From assembly GCA_019693395.1 (NCBI GenBank), contig JAAMXP010002813.1, forward strand, positions 1-13,973: 13,973 bases of DNA, in the 5' to 3' direction. Source of the stretch: Ettlia oleoabundans (taxonomy: Eukaryota > Chlorophyta > Chlorophyceae > Chlamydomonadales). Positions 6,201-12,664 of this stretch are shown piece by piece; positions within the stretch are counted from its first letter, which is position 1; each line of letters opens with the position of its first letter. The notes under the pieces were generated by a model. The model ran no database searches. It was not told the origin of the DNA and was given only the letters and a program-made list of their open reading frames with translations. The translations under genes and the position numbers were made by a program.

Positions 6201-8955
6201 GGCAGCCACTACATCTCGCTGCGTGCCTGTGGCTACTTCAGCCTCAACAAGAAACGCTGGTGTCTTGCTGCCCATGCCGAATGACTTGTCACCAAGGGGG
6301 TAGGGTGTGGGGACCAGGCCGCGACCCAGGCCCAAAGCTGATGCATGCCGGCCGTCGGGGTAGGCGCTTGTGGTGACAATTTGGCAGCCGCCTGCGACCC
6401 GTGTTGCGCTGACCACTGTCGCCACAACATCACCTGCAAAGCCCCCCAGTGGCAAACAACGTGACTATAAGAACCACTCACAAATGGCTGAAAGAAGGCT
6501 AAGGGCTGTTCGCCAATCAAGCCGCAGGACAAGTGGCGGCCTGCAGCTTTCCAGCAATATGTGGTGCATGTCCACCATGTGCCACTGTAGGTGTGGTAAA
6601 CTTAGCAAGCAGTGGCTCACTTGGAAGACTGGCTTTCACAGCCGCCAAGTAGGCTGCCGTGGACTGACGGTTGCAGTTTTGCATGAATGCTATGATGCCT
6701 GTCAGCCTCAGCGAGGTGCGGACTGCAAGCACACGTGCCAAGTGGGGATTGCTGTTTGCAGAGCAGAGGATGGTCACGACCATGATGCACACACCCCACT
6801 GTGCAGCTACCTAAACTAACAGCACACAACTTGGTCGTGTGCAAGACCTAGGCTTCTACCTCTTGTTGCAGCAGCCACCCAAAACTCCCTTCCACAAGCA
6901 TTTCTTGCAGTCAATTGCACCAGCACAGCCTATGCTCACCATCGCAGGGGGACACAAAGTCGCTGTCAGGCACCCAGCGAACAGCATAACCGTCCTCGGA
7001 AGCCATCTGCCCAAACTGCACCAGTGTGGGGCGATGGGGTTCAGAACGGGCTGATATCATAAATACCAGCCCAAGGCAAGTGCCAAAACTTGCTGGCGGG
7101 TCAACTCTTGACAACAGCAGCCGCTAGCTGTCGCCAAACACGGTTCCAGGCACAAGGAACCTCAACAGAATTGTGACAACAAGGGAGTTGCGCAGCGGTG
7201 CCAGCTGTGGGACAATGGTTGATGGCTGCAACATGCCTGTGGGACTGGCCAAACGCTGGCTGGCCGCGTCCTGATCCTGTTCAACGCATTTGCCAGAGCA
7301 GCAGGGGAGGCATTGCTGATGACTGTGTCCATGGTGACCTTCTCCAGTGCGGCTGCACACGCGCAGACGTGCATGGAGGGTCACCATCAAGTGTGCGAAG
7401 CAGGCCAATGTGTCACATGCAACACGTGCCAGCAGCATATGCAGCAGTGGTAACAGGCGCCATAGGCAAAGGTAATGATAAGCCCCACTTCAGCGGCCTG
7501 CTGGACACATAGAACGGGCAGCAGTGACAAACTGGCTGCTCAGCTGCAACAGCGCAAGATAGCGCACCGTTCCCGCCTGGGCCTGTCCAGTCACCGTCGT
7601 CGATGTGCGTCTTGTAGCTGACGACGAAGCCTGCGCCAGAAAATGACCCTGAGATTGGTGAGCCTGGCTCCTATGACCATGTGCAAGGCAAGGCAAGCAG
7701 TTGGTGTGGTAAATGTGAGCGGCGATACCCCCATGCAGGGCTGCACGCGTGCTGGGATCCCACTGAAGTAGGGTACTTACAAGCTCCAATTCCCCAGGTG
7801 GACCGGAACCGGAGGCGGGGCAACCTTCAACTGGCACTCAGTCAGAGCAGCAGGTCAAAAGCTGCCACGATTAAACCGTGCAAGAAATGCCAGCGATGCC
7901 GGGTTGACCCACCTGGTACAAGCTTCTGGAGGGCTGCCACGTAAGCCTGGCGCTTCTGGGGCGTGACCTGGCTTGGGCGGAAATCATACCACGACACACT
8001 GATCATGGCAGCAGGGTGGCTGCCAGGCAGCGACGGGATTGTGTCGCCGGTGGCATCAGCCTGCAGGCGCCATGCAACAGCACCAGGTGGGCTAGAGGCA
8101 CACCATCCAACCAGAAGGAGGCTCCACAGGTTGTTCAACCGACGAGTTTGCAGGTTGGAAGCGCGGCAGGCAAGCACAAGTTGAGTGCTGTAAAGTGCAG
8201 CACAGTACTGGGGTGGTAGCGCTGCACCAAGTCTTTCCAGCAGCCTGCGCAGATAGCCGTAGGCTGCGCGAGGCAGCAGACGACAGCCAGACATGTGCTT
8301 AAGCAGAACAACCATCTGGCCAGCTTGGCATTCCCATACACCGGCGGCTCACCAAATAGGGCTCTGAAATGACCTCTGGGTGCAAGCGCCCAAACCTGCG
8401 CTGGTCAAAGTGTGCATTGAGCCCTCCGGCACGCAGCTTGGCTGCCAGCGCATGCGCAGCAGCCATACTCTTCGGCAATAAGCCAGGGAACAGTGCCACC
8501 GCATGCACCGCTTGGCCCAGATCCTCGGAGCCAATAGCCACCGGGATGATTGTGGCATCTGCAACAAGGGACGAGTGGCCAGCATCAACTGCTTGCGCGG
8601 AAGGGGCGCGCAATTTGGACCGTGGTTGGAACATGAGATAACAGCGGTCCGCACCTGGCGCCATGCGAGACAAAGATTGCTTGAAAGCTGCTTTAATGCT
8701 GGGGGTGAAGTCCTGCTTTAGCTTCACGCCCAGCAGGGTCAGGGAAAAGTAGAGCGCGACGCGGGGGCAGCTGGACGTCCCGCTGGATGCTGCCACCGCC
8801 GCCGCCACAATCCTGCACCCAGCATTGCTGAACCCAGCGTTGTAGCCCCGCAAGATGCCTCGATACTTTCGCACAAATGTAGCACCTGTTGGGAGCCGCT
8901 GTGCTGCCTGCTTAGAAAACCCTGGTGGTGTTGCTGTCCGACCACGGCCTGGCAT
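1..8955 (-). CDS. Large multi-exon FN3-like repeat / proline-rich extracellular protein (3' end beyond window, 5' end uncertain)
   Basis: Seen: a chain of exons with matching phases from 6940 down to 1. Order in the protein: N-terminal modules with L-x-L-x-G ... AYxxAL patterns, then seven FN3-like units (each with YxFTVxxAxC, LTGLxPGT, YNVTVxGVxxxGxxTxGxN and TTP signatures), a proline-rich linker with [14 protein letters not shown] repeats, a divergent Cys-rich FN3-like unit, and at least two more FN3-like units leaving the window. Known: FN3 domains are about 90-100 residues of beta sandwich used in adhesion and matrix proteins; SP/PPPP repeats are hydroxyproline-glycosylated in algal walls. 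Inference: a secreted, glycosylated wall or matrix protein; Cys pairs and N-x-S/T sequons fit. No signal peptide or membrane anchor is visible in the window. The start at 8955 is only the first ATG after an in-frame TGA; an upstream exon is possible. Exons are listed separately; 7051-7912 is unresolved. Confidence 0.75.
426..900 (-). CDS. Divergent FN3-like unit plus fused A/B exon
   Basis: 475 bases, acceptor GCCGCGCAG, donor CCCCG/GTGAGG. The first base completes the Ser of the proline-rich exon. Part one ([16 protein letters not shown] ... [18 protein letters not shown] ... LETPPP) is a divergent FN3-like unit with extra cysteines (QPC, RMC, GSC, VDC, TSC). Part two ([19 protein letters not shown] ... 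[19 protein letters not shown] ... LSPGTP) is a consensus A end joined directly to a B exon: the intron found at this place in all units to the right is absent. Sequons at NAT and NST. Confidence 0.85.
475..611. repeat. Direct repeat copy 2 (partner 1-137)
   Basis: Partner of 1-137. Similarity ends abruptly upstream of the shared LSLASATST block (after gaagtggcagaggccag on the plus strand), where one copy has the [12 protein letters not shown] linker and the other LETPPP. A recent unequal exchange or gene conversion is the likely origin. Confidence 0.88.
1155..1439 (-). CDS. Proline-rich (SPPPPSP) exon, hydroxyproline-type linker
   Basis: 285 bases, acceptor ATGTTGCAG, donor CGAAG/GTGGCG, phase 2 at both ends. 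About 95 residues: [14 protein letters not shown], then about seven copies of a 10-residue unit of the type [10 protein letters not shown], ending APPPIRS. Known: such SP/PPPP stretches in volvocine wall proteins (pherophorins and other hydroxyproline-rich glycoproteins) are hydroxylated and O-glycosylated and form stiff polyproline II rods. Inference: a rod-like spacer between two FN3-like blocks. A pherophorin itself would have different flanking domains, so I do not call it one. Confidence 0.8.
1176..1388. repeat. 30-base minisatellite encoding the proline-rich units
   Basis: Seven units of 30 bases on the plus strand, starting with gactgcaccacaggcgacgg at 1176 and then at 1206, 1236, 1266, 1296, 1326 and, after a 3-base insertion, 1359. 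The first three units differ at only a few positions; later ones (right, i.e. the N-terminal side of the protein) are more diverged. Each unit is one decapeptide on the minus strand, so copy number can change without breaking the frame. Confidence 0.85.
1562..1647 (-). CDS. FN3-like unit 7, truncated exon A (A7)
   Basis: 28 codons plus two bases: [28 protein letters not shown]. Acceptor TGTGTGCAG, donor CACAG/GTAGTA. It closes unit 7 but lacks the second half (the LSLT ... AFxK block) present in all other A exons, and it ends in phase 2 instead of phase 0. The next exon is the proline-rich one, in matching phase. Confidence 0.82.
1920..2024 (-). CDS. FN3-like unit 7, exon B (B7)
   Basis: 35 codons, acceptor GATCGTGCAG, donor ACCACA/GTAAGT (the strongest donor in the array). 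[18 protein letters not shown], then [17 protein letters not shown]. Its second half is close to the fused exon at 426-900 ([17 protein letters not shown]), tying the two sides of the proline-rich exon to one family. Confidence 0.87.
2140..2358 (-). CDS. FN3-like unit 6, exon A (A6)
   Basis: 73 codons, the longest A exon; acceptor ATGGCTGCAG, donor [40 protein letters not shown], then a linker [16 protein letters not shown] and PTPDNAFVK. The proline linker between half-domains has grown further than in A5. Confidence 0.87.
2518..2622 (-). CDS. FN3-like unit 6, exon B (B6)
   Basis: 35 codons, acceptor AACCTGCAG, donor [46 protein letters not shown]-x2-C pair and an NTT sequon. The N-x-P-GLT block is shared with B5 ([10 protein letters not shown]). 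Confidence 0.86.
2723..2917 (-). CDS. FN3-like unit 5, exon A (A5)
   Basis: 65 codons, acceptor CATTGCTGCAG, donor [61 protein letters not shown]. It is longer than A1-A4 because of a proline-rich insert (NAPLPPPA) between the two half-domains. The last residue is Glu where most A exons have Lys. Confidence 0.86.
3111..3215 (-). CDS. FN3-like unit 5, exon B (B5)
   Basis: 35 codons, donor [44 protein letters not shown]. Carries an NSS sequon after LVF, a position also used in B7 and in the fused exon at 426-900. Confidence 0.86.
3216..3588 (-). other. Longest intron of the array (373 bases)
   Basis: It lies between exons A4 and B5 and starts GTATGT, ending in TTTGTGCAG. Translation on the minus strand gives short open stretches but no FN3-like signature or other recognisable coding block. 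I see nothing else in it. Confidence 0.6.
3589..3759 (-). CDS. FN3-like unit 4, exon A (A4)
   Basis: 57 codons, acceptor GGCGCTGCAG, donor [30 protein letters not shown], then [20 protein letters not shown] and [10 protein letters not shown]. This is the clearest copy of the consensus A exon. The APQPTG(V/I)F end is shared with A5. Confidence 0.88.
3900..4010 (-). CDS. FN3-like unit 4, exon B (B4)
   Basis: 37 codons, acceptor TTTTGTGCAG, donor [46 protein letters not shown]. The PGT of other units is PWT here. Best internal match is exon B2. Confidence 0.86.
4268..4435 (-). CDS. FN3-like unit 3, exon A (A3)
   Basis: 56 codons, acceptor GCTGTGCAG, donor [49 protein letters not shown] and GAFSK. 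It has the sequon at the exon start. The usual LQFTTP strand is replaced by WLPLTMP. Confidence 0.86.
4579..4683 (-). CDS. FN3-like unit 3, exon B (B3)
   Basis: 35 codons, acceptor CCCCCTGCAG, donor [45 protein letters not shown]. Short form of exon B with a C-x2-C pair. Confidence 0.86.
4883..5050 (-). CDS. FN3-like unit 2, exon A (A2)
   Basis: 56 codons, acceptor CTGCTGCAG, donor [37 protein letters not shown], then [17 protein letters not shown] and NAFSK. Two N-glycosylation sequons (NIT and NAT). The charged EGTDKEGKR loop matches an FN3 F-G type turn in position. Confidence 0.88.
5222..5332 (-). CDS. FN3-like unit 2, exon B (B2)
   Basis: 37 codons, acceptor GTTTGCAG, donor [26 protein letters not shown] (C-x4-C), [20 protein letters not shown]. 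It closely resembles exon B4 at 3900-4010 (same length, same TFTSRTP block), suggesting duplication of more than one unit at a time. The intron after it is 171 bases with no in-frame stop. Confidence 0.88.
5487..5657 (-). CDS. FN3-like unit 1, exon A (A1)
   Basis: 57 codons, acceptor ATATTGCAG, donor [30 protein letters not shown], then LQLTTPAG, then [20 protein letters not shown] and VFTK. It is the only A exon whose start lacks the Asn of the YN(V/I)TV sequon. The first part closes FN3-like unit 1 and the second part opens unit 2. Confidence 0.82.
5852..5965 (-). CDS. FN3-like unit 1, exon B (B1)
   Basis: 38 codons: [10 protein letters not shown] ... [20 protein letters not shown]. It is the most divergent B exon, with the widest Cys spacing (C-x5-C). 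Its end is unusual: the phase 0 boundary expected from every other B exon falls exactly on ACG/GCGAGT, a GC rather than GT donor. The NTT at the end is a sequon spanning the last codons. Confidence 0.78.
6114..6433 (-). CDS. Exon joining the N-terminal module to the first FN3-like unit
   Basis: 320 bases, acceptor GGGCTTTGCAG, donor GCGAAG/GTGAGT. It starts by finishing the module ([19 protein letters not shown]) and ends with [20 protein letters not shown] ... GAFAK. That ending is the same as the ends of the downstream A exons ([18 protein letters not shown] ... AFxK), so the FN3-like array begins inside this exon and the two parts belong to one gene. It has an N-C-S sequon near the end. 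Confidence 0.72.
6621..6722 (-). CDS. Exon with third N-terminal module copy
   Basis: 102 bases, acceptor TTGCTTGCAG, donor TCCAA/GTGAGC, phase 1 both ends. It encodes [16 protein letters not shown], then [14 protein letters not shown]. The L-x-L-x-G then AYxxAxK pattern recurs in the exons at 7913-8060 and 8353-8955. The next exon completes the final codon as Ser and continues [12 protein letters not shown], so the module spans the intron. Confidence 0.7.
6940..7050 (-). CDS. Exon ahead of the third N-terminal module
   Basis: Acceptor TATGATATCAG and donor GATG/GTGAGC, phase 1 at both ends (111 bases). It encodes [12 protein letters not shown] and then [19 protein letters not shown]; the last codon is completed by the next exon to give [11 protein letters not shown]. 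Trp, Tyr and Cys content and the exact phase match to the next exon support coding. Role unknown. Confidence 0.6.
7051..7912 (-). other. Unresolved exon/intron stretch of the repeat gene
   Basis: Exons must lie here to link 7913 with 7050, but I could not fix them. Candidates on the minus strand are: about 7780-7834, between an acceptor near CTGAG or TGCCAG and a strong donor CTT/GTAAGT; about 7510-7650, where two frames are open (one Ser/Thr-rich, the other containing [20 protein letters not shown]); and about 7250-7350, containing [20 protein letters not shown]. Phases among these did not fit one unique path. An mRNA alignment would settle it. Confidence 0.4.
7913..8060 (-). CDS. Exon with second N-terminal module copy
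   Basis: Acceptor GCGCCTGCAG at its start and donor CCAG/GTGGGT at its end (phase 1), 49 codons plus one base. The protein contains [11 protein letters not shown], then [18 protein letters not shown], which lines up with [10 protein letters not shown] ... [14 protein letters not shown] in the exon at 6621-6722, including the same exon end right after L-x-P in phase 1. This shared exon boundary is the best evidence that the two are copies of one module. Confidence 0.6.
8144..8263 (-). CDS. Tentative exon of the repeat gene
   Basis: A 40-codon stretch after a clear acceptor (CTCGCGCAG). Phase 0 fits both neighbours, and this frame has higher GC at third codon positions (about 68 percent) than the longer overlapping frame (about 53 percent). 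It includes [17 protein letters not shown]. The weak point is the donor, CTC followed by GTCGGT. The alternative is that the overlapping 157-codon open frame (7842-8315) is read straight through, but its phase would not match the exon at 8353. Confidence 0.35.
8353..8955 (-). CDS. 5'-most recognised exon: first N-terminal module
   Basis: Open for 201 codons and ending at a good donor (TTG then GTGAGC, phase 0). It holds [10 protein letters not shown] followed by [13 protein letters not shown], matching the repeated pattern in the exons at 7913-8060 and 6621-6722. A second alpha/beta stretch follows ([16 protein letters not shown], then an Ala-rich [10 protein letters not shown] segment). The ATG at 8955 is directly preceded by an in-frame TGA, so it is either the real start or the exon truly begins at an acceptor (TTCTAAGCAG) at 8907. 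The N-terminus is basic and lacks a hydrophobic signal sequence, which favours an exon starting at 8907 plus an unseen upstream exon. Function of the module is unknown to me. Confidence 0.5.
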
Positions 8956-9019
8956 TCACCTGTCCTCAAAGAGTTGCGAAGCCGTGGAGGAACCCTGTGC
9001 CGCGACAGAGGGCTTTTGC

Positions 9020-9039
9020 GCCGCCCCCCGGAGGGCGGC
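9020..9039. other. GC-rich hairpin upstream of the repeat gene
   Basis: A perfect 7-base stem, gccgccc and gggcggc, with a 6-base loop. It would lie in the 5' leader of the minus-strand gene if transcription starts near the TATA-like site at 9117. It may be chance in GC-rich DNA. Confidence 0.35.
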
Positions 9040-9116
9040 AACCTGCAGCGGAAGCCGGCAATGGGTCACGGCGGGATTCTACGGGTTGCAACCACGATTG
9101 AGCCGACTGTCGCATG

Positions 9117-9123
9117 TATATAT
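9117..9123 (-). promoter_or_regulatory. TATA-like element for the minus-strand repeat gene
   Basis: The string tatatat stands out in GC-rich surroundings and lies about 160 bases upstream of the ATG at 8955, so a start site about 30 bases on (near 9085-9090) would leave a normal leader. Position is the only support; the motif is nearly palindromic and has no fixed direction. Confidence 0.3.
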
Positions 9124-10844
9124 CAGTACAAACTTGTTACAACAACCTACCAACACGATGAGCAGGGTGGCCACCGGCAGGCGGACAAGGTCTTGTGACC
9201 ATCTGGGCATCCCGGCCCGGCGGGAGCCCAGCGCTGTTCGGGAGGTTGAGGGAGTCGGTGGCAGGTCGTGTCACGTTGTAATAAACGAACACAAAGCGGT
9301 TCCTTCAGGCACATAGTGCCCGCTGCCAGGCTGTCCATGGGTTTGGGCGATTTGGGTCCGAGATTTGGGTCTTAAGGCTGTGGCTGTGGCTGCCTCTCGC
9401 CACGTTACTATGTCAAACCATGTCTCTGCTTGGGTCGCTGACGGATCTGCGTGCAAGTGAGGGGCGCCGCCTTCCACGCCGCCCTCACCCGTTGCCCGAG
9501 CCCATAGGGTGGCAGCTCCCGTCAGCAAACAAAAGTCACGCATCAGAAGCGATTCCCTTCGCTTTCTTCTGGCACTCTTTGACTGGTTGCTGCCGTCTGG
9601 AGTTGTGCTGCTGTCATAGCTGCTGCTTGATAGTGTTGCCTGTGCTGCTATACCTGGCTATACCCGCAATAACCAGGCACGGTTATGAGTCGGCCGGTAC
9701 GGCTCCCCTGCCCAGGTCCAGTAGGGCGTAAGTAGCGGGGTTATGTAACACACACAAACAGCTGCTGCTGTTGCATGTGCAGCAAACTACATGACCACGT
9801 CCCCTGTCAATCGTGCTATTCTCTGCCTGCTACTATCTTTCCGGTTCCTTAAAACTGCTGTTCTCTCGCTTGCATCGCCCCCCTCTTGCACTGCCCCCCA
9901 CTCTGCGGTCTGAACCCGGCCTGTCACAGCCCTTATGCCAAAGTAGGCCAGGGTCCCAGCTGTCTATACAGCTGTCTTTTTGTCGGACAGTCAGCAGAGT
10001 GTGTGGCCCTGCAACGCTACGGGTAATGCTGGCACCAGCTGGCCGTGCCGTAGTGGCTTGATGACTCCCCATGGACAGGTCGGCTGCATGGACGCCGGTG
10101 GCCAGAAGCCATCACACGTGTATCAGATCGCGGTCCCAGATTGGTGCACCAGGGCAATCAACGCCCCTAGCTGCATCACGTTGCGGGTGCTAAGCACGCT
10201 ACGTCCTTTGGTTGTCCCTAGCACAGTTGCACCAACTGTAACCAACGGCTCGTCATGGTTCGACTATGACAGCGCAGTAAATTGTACTCAGGCTGTCCTG
10301 CACATTTGTTTGGCTTGATCACCTTGTCAGCAGCGGCTGACGGCTCGCTGCCAGCTGCATCCGCATTGCACTGCCACGACCATTGATGACTTGACATCCT
10401 TGACATCTTTCAACCAAGGAACGCAATCACCCTCTGCATATTTACCATATCGTTAGCCAGTTCAAGACGAGAGAATACCCATGAGAGTGATTTGCAACGT
10501 TGTAGGGGAGCAAGATGCGCAGTGGCACGGTACAAACACAGTGCTGCCGAGACAGGTGTAGATCGAGTACCAAGGTTCACAACTGTTTGTGGGACAAGGG
10601 GAGCGACATGCCATGCGGGCCTGGGCGTAACGAGGAGAACGGCAAGCTGTGGTTTCTGCTGCCGCTGCTGCGCAGTACATGGATGAATGCAGTACATGTG
10701 TCCTTGCCACGAACCCACATGCACGCTGCCTGATAAAGATATGCTTTAGGCTGATCATTAGCCACGAGTGAAGGACAGCTAGGCGTCAACCACCGCGTCA
10801 AGCCGCCTCGGAACAACTGGCGTAGGGAACGCAGCCTTTGCAGG
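9124..10844. other. Intergenic stretch between two divergent genes
   Basis: 1.7 kb with only short open frames (up to about 112 codons) that show no family signature, biased composition or consistent splice phases. There are two short items: tgtaataaa at 9277-9285, which resembles a poly(A) signal, and a 9-base tandem pair ttgacatcc/ttgacatct at 10391-10408. An unrecognised short or non-coding gene cannot be ruled out. Confidence 0.45.
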
Positions 10845-12176
10845 ATGGCCAGCGAGCTCTCGCGTTTCATCGAGGTACGCCGGCCTGACCGTTTGCCTCG
10901 GGGTGCCAGATCAGTCCGTTCCCACGCCGGCATTCCCTTTCTCTCACACACGCAGGATGAGCTGCGCAAGCAAGGCATCAACGATGACGAGGAGCAACGG
11001 CTGCTGAGCAACCTGCGGGTCAAGGTGGGTCAGCGTCGGCAGGGCTCTAAGTGGTCCGCCAAACAAGTGCTTGCTGCATGCCAGTGCTGGGCGTCAGGGC
11101 TTGGGGAACCCTCAACTTACGCAACAATGCAGGTAAACCTGCCACTGCCCCATTCCCTTCCGTGGTGTGGACCTGCAGCCTCTATCAGTGCAAGCTACCC
11201 CACCCACCCCTCCGCGCGGCTGGTCAACCAAGCAAAAGATCCTAGCAGTGGCGGGCCTAGCTATCCTATTTGGCGCGTTGTTGGCCTTGGTGGTCAGCCA
11301 GCGCGGTCACCCCACCACTACGGGCACTTTCCGTGGCGCAAGTGAGCATGGCCTTGGTGCCAGCGGTGTGGTTGGGTTGCCATTTGATGGAGGGTTTGTG
11401 GGCTGGCTACCACCATGGTGAATTGTGTATGCCACGAATTTGCAGAGCTTTACAGGGTCTGCCACACTCAAACGTTGGTTACACTGTGGTGAGGCCTGCT
11501 GGCAGCTGTGTTGGCTGACTGGCATGCCTGCCTACCTGTTGTGCTCCCCTGGGCAGTCGCTGACCCCGAGGCTGGTGTGGAGCCGCTGCCAATGCCGGCG
11601 GGGAAGCAAAAGGATTCAGATGATGCAGGCAAGGGCGGGCCAAAGCCGCCGCAGGAACCAGACACGGCACAGAAAGCTGCTGCCGTGGAGGAAGAGGATT
11701 ATGAAGAGGACTACAGTGATTACGAGGAGGGAGAACGGGAACCGGAGGAGGCCCAGCAGGAAGAAGAGGAGGCGGAAGAAGAGGCAGCTGTGAAGCAGCC
11801 GGCAGCCAAGGAGCAGGGGGCTGCGGTTAAAAAGGACACCAAGCGTGCTGGGACGCCCACGCTTGAGGAGAAAGGTGTGAAGGGCACATCGCTGGGTGGG
11901 ATTATCCTGAAGGGCACTCGCTGCTGGAATGTTCCACAATGCCAGCCTCTACCGCCGCCGTTGGCTGTCTTTGCAGCAGGCGCCTGGTTGACGCCTGCGT
12001 GCCACTAGATGTTGTCTATTGTAATCATATTATTGCTCATACCAGTCCCCTTTCTCCCTTCCACTGCCACTTCTGCAGACACGACTCCGGGTAAGGAGGA
12101 GGAAGAAGAGGAGGAGGAGGAAGAAGGGAACAAGAAAGGCGGCAGGCGGCTTCGTGACATTGGCCTGCGGGACTAA
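10845..12176 (+). CDS. Small single-pass membrane protein with acidic tail (spliced, complete)
   Basis: I do not recognise the family. Exons: 10845-10874, 10956-11024, 11085-11132 (optional, 48 bases, in phase), 11179-11341, 11557-11874 and 12079-12176, ending in TAA. Predicted 225 or 241 residues. Start: ATG in gcaggATGGCC, a good context. Order: MASELSRFIE/DELRKQGIND, a charged helix; a Pro-rich stretch (QATPPTPPRGWS); one hydrophobic segment ILAVAGLAILFGALLALVV, preceded by TKQK and followed by SQRG; then a long low-complexity acidic region (EEEDYEEDYSDYEEGE and further Glu runs, ten Glu in the last exon) ending in a basic patch, KKGGRRLRDIGLRD. Inference: a tail-anchored-like or single-span protein with a long acidic domain on one side; the side and membrane are unknown. 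Exon 5 has an alternative donor at 11895. Confidence 0.72.
11085..11132 (+). CDS. Possible 48-base cassette exon of the membrane-protein gene
   Basis: Flanked by a good acceptor (GCATGCCAG) and a good donor (ATGCAG/GTAAAC). It encodes 16 codons (CWASGLGEP and on) in phase 0 at both ends, so including or skipping it keeps the frame. Without it the protein joins RVK directly to PLSVQATPP. Confidence 0.45.
11875..12078 (+). other. Last intron of the membrane-protein gene, with stop and TGTAA
   Basis: If the donor at 11874 is not used, exon 5 stays open to a TAG at 12006-12008, and TGTAA, the volvocine-type poly(A) signal, follows at 12020-12024. A shorter transcript without the poly-Glu end could be made. 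The intron ends in a good acceptor, CACTTCTGCAG. Confidence 0.4.
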
Positions 12177-12544
12177 CACTGCACCGTTTGGCAACATGAC
12201 TCTCTTGCCTGCCACTTAGTTAGTGGTCTGACACCAGACTTATGCTCTTTCCGTTGCTGATTTGTACCATTTGATGCACTGATTTGACAAATAGTGGCAC
12301 GTAAGACACTTCACAGGGAATGGCAGTCCAGATTAGAAACAACAGTTCCGATTCACATGCAGACTTGTGCCTCATTCGCATGCAGTCGTGTGCCTCATTC
12401 GTTGTGAGCTTAGTGGCCTATTGTATGACATGTGCAAGGGTTGGCCAGCCCTTGTTACCATCCTAGGCTCCTCCTGCGTCTGGTGTGCCACCTCCTTAGC
12501 TCAGCTGATTCGGGTCAGCAGTGGTAACCACTTGCAGCATCCTC
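12177..12544. other. Convergent intergenic region (3' regions of two genes)
   Basis: It lies between the TAA of the plus-strand gene and the TAG of the minus-strand carbamoyltransferase. It holds both 3' untranslated regions. I found no TGTAA on the plus strand after 12176 and no clear one on the minus strand. A short tandem repeat is listed separately. Confidence 0.6.
12356..12401. repeat. 23-base tandem repeat, two copies
   Basis: Units at 12356-12378 and 12379-12401 (catgcag, three variable bases, tgtgcctcattcg) differ at two positions. It lies in the untranslated space between two convergent genes. Confidence 0.85.
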
Positions 12545-12664
12545 CTAGTGGCCGTACTGGCGCCCCTCCAAGCACAGCTTAAGCAGCGCCATGCGCACGT
12601 ACAAGCCGTTGCGGGCCTGGCGGAAGTACGCGGCGCGCGGGTCGGAGTCAACCTCAGGGTGAAT
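12545..12664 (-). CDS. PYRB: Aspartate carbamoyltransferase, last exon
   Basis: Acceptor TTCTCCCGCAG, 39 codons and [23 protein letters not shown], then [10 protein letters not shown]. Phase 0 at the acceptor. Confidence 0.95.
   Translation of the reverse strand: MHPEVDSDPRAAYFRQARNGLYVRMALLKLCLEGRQYGH

Noticed and set aside
1..8955. The regular repeats as a CRISPR array or a transposon
   Set aside because: Repeats are coding, diverged and of uneven spacing, with introns between; no terminal inverted repeats, target duplications or transposase were seen.
9277..9285. tgtaataaa as a poly(A) signal of an unseen plus-strand gene
   Set aside because: No coding exon ends just upstream on the plus strand; those sequences are the antisense of the repeat gene's 5' region.
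9980..10318. Plus-strand open frame of 112 codons in the intergenic stretch
   Set aside because: No family signature, no splice context and ordinary composition; expected by chance in GC-rich DNA.
10391..10408. Two ttgacat strings resembling bacterial -35 boxes
   Set aside because: The window is eukaryotic by its introns; the pair is just a 9-base tandem repeat.
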